Shown in pieces: positions 34,130 to 40,670 of a DNA stretch of 64,000 nt (position 1 is its first letter; each line of letters starts with the position of its first letter). Source of the DNA: Anaerolineales bacterium (GTDB taxonomy: Bacteria > Chloroflexota > Anaerolineae > Anaerolineales > UBA4823); contig JAGVAD010000021.1 in NCBI GenBank assembly GCA_020060465.1, forward strand, positions 1 through 64,000. Direction: 5' to 3'. The position numbers and the translations under genes are program-made. Under the pieces are notes generated by a model. The model saw only the letters and a program-made list of their open reading frames with translations. It was not told where the DNA came from and did not search any database.

Positions 34130-34496
34130 TTTCGAAATGGACGATTTCCGGTTGGCTTTTTCGGCGCGAACCACGAATGGCAATAACATCCACGCGCCAA
34201 TCCCCATCCAGTTCCGGGTGCGCCAGTAAATAAGCCTGCGCGGCAGAAAGCAGGCGCGTCTGCTTTCGCGGCGTGACAGAGATCTCCGGCGGGCCAAGCG
34301 TGTCGGATTGGCGCGTTTTCACTTCGATGAAAACAATCACTGCCGGTTCACCGGGTTTATCTTGCCGCGCCACCAGGTCTATCTCCCCATAAGGCGTGCG
34401 TGCATTGCGACCCAGGATAACATAACCCTGCTGTGTCAGGTATTCCGCGGCCAATCTTTCGCCCCAGCGGCCGAGTTTCAACCCTGCTTCACTCAT
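34110..34496 (-). CDS. YraN/UPF0102-family endonuclease-like protein
   Basis: A 128-residue protein of the UPF0102 family with the nuclease-like core GEIDLVARQ and VFIEVKTRQ. These resemble the D-ExK centre of Holliday-junction or archaeal Hjc-type folds. GRWGERLAAEYLTQQGYVIL is the family N-terminus. Its true role in bacteria is unknown. The ATG at 34496 overlaps the glycosyltransferase stop in an ATGA, so the two are translationally coupled. Downstream it overlaps miaA. Confidence 0.88.
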   Translation of the reverse strand: MSEAGLKLGRWGERLAAEYLTQQGYVILGRNARTPYGEIDLVARQDKPGEPAVIVFIEVKTRQSDTLGPPEISVTPRKQTRLLSAAQAYLLAHPELDGDWRVDVIAIRGSRRKSQPEIVHFENALIGS

Positions 34497-35701
34497 CGCA
34501 CAACTCGGTCCAGCCAGCGGTTCCAGCGCGCTCGCCAACCTCGCCGCCGCGGAGCGGCGTCTTTGATGATGGCGCGATACCGTTCGAGCATCATGGCTGT
34601 GGTGCGTTCAATGGCATACGCCTGGGCTGCCTGGCGGGCGTTTGCTCCCATGCGTCGGCGGCTTTCGGCGTCGAAAGCCAATCGCACCATCTTGGCGGTG
34701 AACATCGCCAGGTCGGCCTCGGGCGCCAGATACCCCGTGACGCCATCCTCAACGGTGTCGCCCACGCCGGGGGAACAGATCCCCAGCACCGGCAGACCGG
34801 CCGCCATCGCCTCGATCACTGTCAGTGGGTGAACTTCGGTGATCGAGGCGGTGACGAACGCGTCCGCCGCGGCCAGGTAACGCGGCACCTGGTCATAGGG
34901 CTGCGCCCCCAAGAACTTCACCCGATCGCTCAGCCCAGAGCGTTCAGCCCGATCTTCCAGGTTATCACGCTCTGGACCATCCCCAATGATCACCAGACGC
35001 AAACCGCTAAAAGCTTGCAACGCTCCGGCGAATGATCGCAACAAAAAGGCCACGTTCTTCTCAGGCCCCAAACGCCCCACAAAAATCAGCACGACGTCCT
35101 CGGCCTGGAAACCCAATTCAGAGCGGCTGATTGGTTCTGGTGGGTTCTGAAACGGCTTCAGATCTACGCCATTCGGCACGACATCAATCGGCGCATCCAC
35201 ACCCAGCTCTCGCAGCACGTCGCGCATCCCAGGCGAAGGAGAAATGACCAAATCCACGGCGCGGCAGAAGGTGGACAGGTATGCCTGCAAGGCTGCATTG
35301 CCGACCACATCCGGCATGACCGGCAGGTACGCCTGGGTGTAAAGATCGTAGCGCGTGTGATTGGTAAAGATAATTGGAATGCCACGCGGACGGCAGTACC
35401 ATAACGCCAATGTGCCGCTCAGGAAAGGATGATGAACATGTACTATATCCATGGTTTGCAGCAAACGGCGGGCGCTTTTGCTATAGCGCAGGCTGAATGA
35501 AAAACCGGTGTCTAAAATGGGCAACCCCGGCGAGCGAATGACGTTCGGCTCATCGTCCTGATAATCGCCGGCGCTAAAGGTGAAGACATACACCTCGTGT
35601 CCCAATTGCTCCAGAGAACGTTTGTTCAACGCGATGTAATTGGTCACACCGCTGATGTGAGGTTTATAAATATCCGCCAACATGCCGATACGCATGTCCA
35701 T
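34493..35701 (-). CDS. GT4-family glycosyltransferase
   Basis: A 402-residue retaining glycosyltransferase of family 4. The N-terminal domain binds the acceptor (DIVHVHHPFLSG). The C-terminal domain has the nucleotide-sugar site (LIFVGRLGPEKN, ITEVHPLTVIEAMAAGLPVLG, with the EX7E glutamates). Similar proteins glucosylate diacylglycerol or make mannosylated lipids, so a glycolipid role is likely but unproven. It heads a run with yraN and miaA. A second ATG two codons in is possible. The dispersed repeat at 35808 lies upstream. Confidence 0.88.
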   Translation of the reverse strand: MDMRIGMLADIYKPHISGVTNYIALNKRSLEQLGHEVYVFTFSAGDYQDDEPNVIRSPGLPILDTGFSFSLRYSKSARRLLQTMDIVHVHHPFLSGTLALWYCRPRGIPIIFTNHTRYDLYTQAYLPVMPDVVGNAALQAYLSTFCRAVDLVISPSPGMRDVLRELGVDAPIDVVPNGVDLKPFQNPPEPISRSELGFQAEDVVLIFVGRLGPEKNVAFLLRSFAGALQAFSGLRLVIIGDGPERDNLEDRAERSGLSDRVKFLGAQPYDQVPRYLAAADAFVTASITEVHPLTVIEAMAAGLPVLGICSPGVGDTVEDGVTGYLAPEADLAMFTAKMVRLAFDAESRRRMGANARQAAQAYAIERTTAMMLERYRAIIKDAAPRRRGWRARWNRWLDRVVR

Positions 35702-35807
35702 ATTTTATCAGCATTCCCAGTTTGCAACGCTCGATGAACAGCCACCCAGCCGGCACGCTTCGACAAGCTCAACAGTCAATCACGGCAAACCTCAATGAAC
35801 GACAGCA

Positions 35808-35960
35808 CTCAAAGGTTGTCGCTTGCCGCAATGGCAGCGACTGGAAGTCGCCGCCTGAAGGTTCACAAAGTTGGCTGTGCCGACCCCCAGCCCGCGCCAA
35901 GCGGGCTTCGCAACCTGAGGCGTCGGTTTCCAACCGATGCCGGGTGAGCACAACCAACAC
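35808..35960. repeat. Dispersed multi-hairpin repeat, copy B
   Basis: Aligns with 3784-3938 over its whole length. Blocks such as CTGGAAGTCGCCGCCTGAAGG and CCTGAGGCGTCGGTTTCC are identical, and differences in the stems are often compensating. It lies in the divergent region between the GT4 gene and the membrane protein gene. The 106 bp between it and the upstream gene hold the phrase CGCTTCGACAAGCTCAAC, a further common short repeat. Confidence 0.85.
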
Positions 35961-35981
35961 ACATATCAATGAACCTTTCCA

Positions 35982-36010
35982 TTGGAGCTACGGGTTAGGT
36001 AGGGTAAAAT
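35982..36010 (+). promoter_or_regulatory. Promoter of the membrane protein gene; probably leaderless start
   Basis: TTGGAG (35982-35987), 17-bp spacer, TAAAAT (36005-36010). The ATG is at 36016, six bases after the -10 box, so transcription would start at or next to the codon. Confidence 0.5.
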
Positions 36011-36015
36011 TTAAT

Positions 36016-36846
36016 ATGATGCTTTCACATAACGATGAAGCCCATGTCCATTTGCCGAATAGAGAGCGGTTGAGCTTATTGGCAGCCGCTATCTTGCTGG
36101 CTTACGCCTTGGGGCAGTTCATCCACCTCCCCGCCGTTGACGTGGGCGCCCAACTGCCAGGCTTCTATCTGGCAGTGCAGGTCAATGTGCATACCATTGT
36201 CGCCTTGATCGTTGCTGGTATGGCTGCAAGCGGCGCCAACTGGTTGCTGCGCGACCACCCGACCATGCGCCGCGGACGGATGGCGGAACACTGGTTGCTG
36301 CCAGCTCTAACCGCCTGGGCGATTGGTATGCCGCTCTTCCAAATGCCGCCGACTCCGCTTTGGTGGATCGGTTTTGCCGCTGGCGGCGCGGCGTTAATCC
36401 TGGTGCTGGTGGCTGAATATATCGTTGTGGATCCCGAAGACGCCCGTCGCCCGCTGGCTGCAGCGGGCTTGACAGCCGCGGCGTTTGCGCTTTACCTGGT
36501 GCTGCTCACAGCGCTGCGTTTCACCAGCCTTCGTTTGTTTTTGATGATGCCTGCAGTGGGCATACCCTGCGGATTGGTCAGCTTACGCACACTACGGCTG
36601 CGTATCCCGCAGCGCTGGTCCTTCATTGAAGCAGGACTGAGTGCGCTTATCACCGTTCAACTGGCTGCGGCCTTACATTACTGGCCGATCTCTCCGGTTA
36701 CTTATGGGTTGGCGCTGCTGGGTCCCAGCTATGCCCTGACAACCTTGTTGGGCAACCTTGCCGAAGGCGAACCGCCGCGCTCGGCAGTCATCGAACCCGT
36801 AGTCGTTCTGGGCTTGATCTGGGGGGTCGCGCTTTGGATACGTTGA
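36016..36846 (+). CDS. Polytopic membrane protein of unknown function
   Basis: A 276-residue protein with about seven hydrophobic segments between residues 20 and 270 (AAILLAYALGQFIHL, then ALILVLVAEYIVV and a final GLIWGVALWI). No family is recognised. The double ATG at 36016/36019 lacks a ribosome-binding site and lies directly behind the promoter, pointing to a leaderless mRNA. The open frame extends upstream through the dispersed repeat but has no support there. The stop overlaps the TTG start of the JAMM gene, implying coupling and perhaps joint function. Confidence 0.75.
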   Translation: MMLSHNDEAHVHLPNRERLSLLAAAILLAYALGQFIHLPAVDVGAQLPGFYLAVQVNVHTIVALIVAGMAASGANWLLRDHPTMRRGRMAEHWLLPALTAWAIGMPLFQMPPTPLWWIGFAAGGAALILVLVAEYIVVDPEDARRPLAAAGLTAAAFALYLVLLTALRFTSLRLFLMMPAVGIPCGLVSLRTLRLRIPQRWSFIEAGLSALITVQLAAALHYWPISPVTYGLALLGPSYALTTLLGNLAEGEPPRSAVIEPVVVLGLIWGVALWIR

Positions 36847-37295
36847 AAAAAGTTCCTGCTGCCGGATACCCAAACGCCATCATAATTCACCGCGTCGATT
36901 GGGAGAAGATGCGCGCAGATGTCAGCCAGCGTTCGCCAGAAGAAGCCTGCGGTATGCTTGGTGGACGCATCGAAGGAGGCGCTTACGAAACGCTCCTGGT
37001 GATCCCTGCCACAAACATGCTGCACAGCCCGGCGCGCTATCGAATAGATCCACAAGAACAGTTAGCCGCTTTCATGACATTCGAGGCTCAGGGATTGGAA
37101 CTGGTGGGCATCTATCACTCCCACCCGCAAGGGCCGGCTTATCCATCGCCGACCGACATTGCCGAAGCCTATTACCCTGAGGTAATCTATTTGATATGGG
37201 TCAAACAAGGGGACAAGTGGTCTTGTTCTGGCTTCACCATCCGCGCCGGGCGCGTTCAAACGGCCGTTCTAGACATGGTAGAATCGGGCGTTTGA
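36834..37295 (+). CDS. M67-family JAMM metallopeptidase
   Basis: A 153-residue protein with the JAB1/MPN zinc site: Glu in PEEACGMLGG, then VGIYHSHPQGPAYPSPTDI, holding the HxHxnD signature. Bacterial members remove C-terminal tails from ubiquitin-like sulfur carriers (ThiS or MoaD type) or act in cysteine synthesis. No sulfur-carrier gene is adjacent, so the partner is unknown. The TTG at 36834 follows GGGGGT and overlaps the membrane gene by 13 bp. Confidence 0.88.
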   Translation: MDTLKKVPAAGYPNAIIIHRVDWEKMRADVSQRSPEEACGMLGGRIEGGAYETLLVIPATNMLHSPARYRIDPQEQLAAFMTFEAQGLELVGIYHSHPQGPAYPSPTDIAEAYYPEVIYLIWVKQGDKWSCSGFTIRAGRVQTAVLDMVESGV

Positions 37296-37406
37296 AGACC
37301 CTGAGCCAGAGAATTTTCCTCGTACCTTCACCAGGCGCGCAACCCTTATGAGAATTGTGTGTTATTTGAAATGCCAAACTTTGTTACCAACGGAGGAAGC
37401 CTTAGA

Positions 37407-38090
37407 ATGCAACTGTTGATTTTTGCCGGTATTCTCGCCCTGTCTTATCTGTTCGGTTCCATTCCCTTTGGTTTGGTCATCGTGCGCTTGAAAACCGGTC
37501 AAGATGTGCGGCAGGTGGAAAGTGGGCGCACTGGCGGGACGAACGCCATGCGCGCCGCGGGCTTTTGGGCTGGCTTTTTCACGGCTATTTTAGATTTGCT
37601 CAAAGCCAGCGCCTGTGTGTGGCTGGCGCGCTTCGCCTTGCCACAGTCTTATTGGCTGCATGTGCTGGCGCCGCTCGCCGCCATCGCCGGACATAACTAT
37701 TCGATCTTTCTGATCGAGCGGAACAGCCGCGGGCGCTTGCGGTTGCGCGGCGGCGCAGGCGGCGCACCGACCGCCGGGGGGGCGCTGGGTTTGTGGGCGC
37801 CCAGCTTCATCTTCATTCTGCCCATAGGGTTGATCGTTTTGTTCATTGTCGGGTACGCTTCGCTGGCGACAATGAGCATCGGGCTGATCTCCATCGCTAT
37901 CTTTGCCTATCGCGCCTGGATTGGCGCCTCTCCCTGGCAATACATCTTCTATGGCGTTTTTGCGGAAGTGCTGCTGATCTGGGCGCTGCGCCCGAATATC
38001 CAGCGCCTGTTTCGTGGCACAGAACGGCGCGTGGGCATCTTTGCCAAAAAAACGAAAGGTAATCTATCCAACTCGGCTTCTAATCTATAA
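37407..38090 (+). CDS. plsY: Glycerol-3-phosphate acyltransferase PlsY
   Basis: A 227-residue membrane acyltransferase that uses acyl phosphate to acylate glycerol 3-phosphate, the first step of phospholipid synthesis. Marks are the N-terminal SYLFGSIPFGLVI, the SGRTGGTNAMRAAG loop (canonical form GSGNIGATN) and GHNYSIFL in a later loop. Five or so hydrophobic helices fit the family. The ATG at 37407 has GGAGG ten bases upstream; the earlier in-frame ATG at 37359 adds residues outside the conserved region. Confidence 0.9.
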   Translation: MQLLIFAGILALSYLFGSIPFGLVIVRLKTGQDVRQVESGRTGGTNAMRAAGFWAGFFTAILDLLKASACVWLARFALPQSYWLHVLAPLAAIAGHNYSIFLIERNSRGRLRLRGGAGGAPTAGGALGLWAPSFIFILPIGLIVLFIVGYASLATMSIGLISIAIFAYRAWIGASPWQYIFYGVFAEVLLIWALRPNIQRLFRGTERRVGIFAKKTKGNLSNSASNL

Positions 38091-38124
38091 CAACCCGGCG
38101 ATAGCCTTGATTCAAGCCAAAAAT

Positions 38125-38167
38125 CAAGACAGCCAGACGGCTGCGGCGCAGACGCCCGGCTGTCTTG
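38125..38167. terminator. Terminator between convergent plsY and MBL genes
   Basis: CAAGACAGCC and GGCTGTCTTG close a 43-nt hairpin with further inner pairing (CGGCTGC/GCGCAG region). Confidence 0.6.
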
Positions 38168-38195
38168 ATCGCCATTACAACCCAGGCCTTGCTCT

Positions 38196-39095
38196 TTATT
38201 CTTCTTCGCCCTCTTCCCCTTCGTATTCTTCGTAATCTTCATCCTCAGGCAGCGAGGCAGGCAGCTCGCCATACATCTGACGATAGAGGGCGCGTAAGTT
38301 GCGGCGGTGCAATTCAGCCGCCAGCCCGCCAATCAGCACACGACTTTTTCCGCAACTTTCCACACTGGCCTCATCCAGGACTTCCTGGGGGTATTTGCGC
38401 TTACCGGCCCGGCGCACAACCTTGCGGATGTTAGACAGGTATGCAAGGTTTTCCTTGATGAAATTGTCAATCTCGCCGCGCAAGACAATATCCCCATGCC
38501 CTTGAACGATGTTCTCCAGACCCATGCGGCTGATTCTCTTTAATGAGGCAATTAAGTCGTCTATGTCGCCGTCCACGATATAAGGCAAGGACATCGCTGC
38601 GTCGCCGGCGAAAAGCACGCGGTCTTCTTCCACCAATACCCCCAGGTTATCGGCGCTGTGGCCGGGCAGCGGCACCAGGGTGAGCGTCTTTTTCCCCACC
38701 CGCAAATTAACCTCGCCGTCTTTGAAAGTGATGTGAGGCAGAACGATGCGGACGTTGCGCAGTCCAGGGTTATGGCGTTTGGTCTCTTCCAGGGCTAAAC
38801 GGCCTTTCGTTTCTAACTGTTCGCGGCACAAAGGGTGGGCAATCACGGTCGCTCCAGGGAAAAAGCAATTTCCCCAGGCGTGATCGGCGTGGCTATGCGT
38901 GTTAATCACATAACGCACCGGCACGTTTAGTTCGCGCTCAACAAACTCGCGGATCGCCAGCGACTCCTCTGGCACCGCCAGGGTATCAATCACTACCGCC
39001 CAATTCGGACCGATCACCGTCCCGGCGGTGACTTGTGCATAAACATCGCTTTGGAAGGAATAGACGTTATCGGCAATTCTCTCGCGTTGCAACAT
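38196..39095 (-). CDS. MBL-fold metallo-hydrolase
   Basis: A 299-residue metallo-beta-lactamase fold protein. It has the metal-binding THSHADHAWG, and LPGHSADNLGV and FAGDAAMSLPYI for the later His and Asp ligands. These enzymes hydrolyse esters, thioesters or similar bonds; the substrate is unknown. The C-terminal 20 residues are almost all acidic (EDEDYEEYEGEEGEEE). The ATG at 39095 with GGGGAAGG before it is preferred over an upstream one. Confidence 0.88.
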   Translation of the reverse strand: MLQRERIADNVYSFQSDVYAQVTAGTVIGPNWAVVIDTLAVPEESLAIREFVERELNVPVRYVINTHSHADHAWGNCFFPGATVIAHPLCREQLETKGRLALEETKRHNPGLRNVRIVLPHITFKDGEVNLRVGKKTLTLVPLPGHSADNLGVLVEEDRVLFAGDAAMSLPYIVDGDIDDLIASLKRISRMGLENIVQGHGDIVLRGEIDNFIKENLAYLSNIRKVVRRAGKRKYPQEVLDEASVESCGKSRVLIGGLAAELHRRNLRALYRQMYGELPASLPEDEDYEEYEGEEGEEE

Positions 39096-39396
39096 GATGC
39101 CTTCCCCTATGAGTAGTTGGCGGTAGGATAGCACAAACTCGAAGCAAAAGCAAGCAGGCTTAACCGTCTCTTAATCCTTGCCTGGAGGCGATTAATCAGG
39201 TATAATGCACCACTAGCCACCAGACAGTTTTACTCGCTCCACGGAGCGATGTCATTGCGAGGGGTGGTTCTTGCCCCGAAGCAATCTCCCGGCAGCTAGA
39301 AAACGACTTTGACAGGGGATTGCTTCAGTCGCTGCGCTTCTTCGCAATGACATTTTGCAAACTGTCAGGTCGCTAGATGCGCCATATAATCTTAGT
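39096..39396. other. Intergenic region with repeat copy and T-box promoter
   Basis: Holds the dispersed repeat (39212-39376) and, at its right end, TATAAT (39385-39390) with a CTGTCA (39362-39367) 17 bp before it. The -35-like box lies inside the right inverted repeat of the element. Nothing coding is seen. Confidence 0.6.
39212..39376. repeat. Dispersed repeat family 2, copy 2 (MITE-like)
   Basis: Matches 27072-27236. The outer inverted repeat CTAGCCACCAGACAGTT / AACTGTCAGGTCGCTAG is clearer here than in copy 1. Inner arms CATTGCGAGG and CGCAATGACA form a second stem. Confidence 0.88.
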
Positions 39397-39700
39397 ATTC
39401 TCCTCATCCGGGAGGAGTAGGCGTCAGGCTCTCTGACCAGAGAAGGGAAGGCCATTGGCTGGAAGCCCCCACAGAATCCCTGCGCTGAATGTCGCCCGGA
39501 GAAGTCGCCGAAGAAAAGCGGAGCCAGGCTCTGCCGAGTAGAACGGCGCGGGTGAGCCCGTTATCGCGAAACCCTGATCGGCGCCTTAGTATGGAGATGT
39601 TGCCCGTCGGGGGAGAGAGCGCCAGCCTTGTCGCTGGCGAAATGAGGTGGTACCGCGGAAGGAAGTTGCCTTTCGTCCTCATGGACGGAAGGCTTTTTGT
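39397..39700 (+). promoter_or_regulatory. T-box leader (valine type) of phzF-valS
   Basis: The antiterminator has the hallmark AATGAGGTGGTACCGCGG (39641-39658); its TGGT would pair with the ACCA end of tRNA-Val. A terminator follows: GCCTTTCGTCC-TCAT-GGACGGAAGGC (39668-39693), then TTTTTGTT. Stem I closes with CCGGG (39408-39412) and CCCGG (39495-39499). Just before the latter the specifier loop reads GAAT-GTC-G, with GTC (39491-39493) a valine codon followed by the usual purine. The downstream operon contains valS. Uncharged tRNA-Val should thus stop termination and switch on the operon. Confidence 0.93.
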
Positions 39701-39723
39701 TATATAGCGAAGGATCAACGACG

Positions 39724-40638
39724 ATGCTGAAATTAGCCATGATGCAAGTGGATGCTTTCACCAACCGACCGTTGGGCGGCAACCCGTGCGCGGTGATCTT
39801 CGACGCCGATGGGCTGGACGAGGACCTGCGCCTGGCAATCGCCCGTGAAATGAACCTCTCCGAGACGGCGTTTGTGATCCGCTCCGAGATTGCCGACTTT
39901 GGGGCGCGCTACTATACACCGGCGGAGGAGATTCCTCTCGCCGGGCACCCCACCCTCGCAACCGTCTTCGCTCTGGTCGCCTCCGGGCGGCTGAAGCCGG
40001 CTGGCGAGCACGTGGCGATCTCGCTAGAGTTGAAAGAGGGGCCTATTCCGGTGGAGATATTTTCATCCGCCGGAGGCGTTGAGCGGATCGTGATGACGCA
40101 GCGCCAGCCGCGCTTCCTTTCCACTCACGACCCCGAACAAGCACTGCCGCTCTTCGGCTTAGACACCGAAGACGCCTTGCCCGGCGCACCTATCCAAACC
40201 GTCAGCACCGGAACGCCGCAACTGATGCTGCCGCTGCGCTCGCTGGAGGCGTTGCGCCGCGCCCGTCTGGATGTGCCAGCTTATGAAGCCTATCGGGCGC
40301 AATCCGACTTTTTCAGCCCGCACCTGTTTTGCCTTCAGGGCGTCACTGCCGCGGGGCGCACCTTCGCCCGTCACTTCGGCTCCCCGCCGGATCTGATGGA
40401 AGACCCATTCACCGGATCAGCCACCGGCGGTATGGCCGCTTACTTGTGGCGTTATGGGTTGATCGAAGAACCCACATTTATTGCTGAACAAGGTCATTGG
40501 ATGGGGCGCCCAGGCCAGGCAAGCGTCGAAGTCGTTGGCTCTCGCCAGGAAATACTTACCGTCAAAGTTGGCGGCGCCGCTGCCCTGGTAATGAAAGGCG
40601 AACTGCTGATACCCGAACCCTCAGAAGTTGATGATTGA
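39724..40638 (+). CDS. PhzF-family isomerase/epimerase-like protein
   Basis: A 304-residue protein of the PhzF/diaminopimelate-epimerase fold. MMQVDAFTNRPLGGNPCAV and NLSETAFV hold the catalytic Glu region, and the second half has DPFTGSATGGMAAY. PhzF isomerises an intermediate of phenazine synthesis, but most relatives lack a known substrate. The gene lies between the T-box terminator and valS, so it is induced when valine tRNA is uncharged; a link to valine or branched-chain metabolism is inferred. AAGGAT precedes the ATG at 39724. Confidence 0.85.
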   Translation: MLKLAMMQVDAFTNRPLGGNPCAVIFDADGLDEDLRLAIAREMNLSETAFVIRSEIADFGARYYTPAEEIPLAGHPTLATVFALVASGRLKPAGEHVAISLELKEGPIPVEIFSSAGGVERIVMTQRQPRFLSTHDPEQALPLFGLDTEDALPGAPIQTVSTGTPQLMLPLRSLEALRRARLDVPAYEAYRAQSDFFSPHLFCLQGVTAAGRTFARHFGSPPDLMEDPFTGSATGGMAAYLWRYGLIEEPTFIAEQGHWMGRPGQASVEVVGSRQEILTVKVGGAAALVMKGELLIPEPSEVDD

Positions 40639-40670
40639 AAACGAGATGCTGAATACCGGAGAACTGTACT

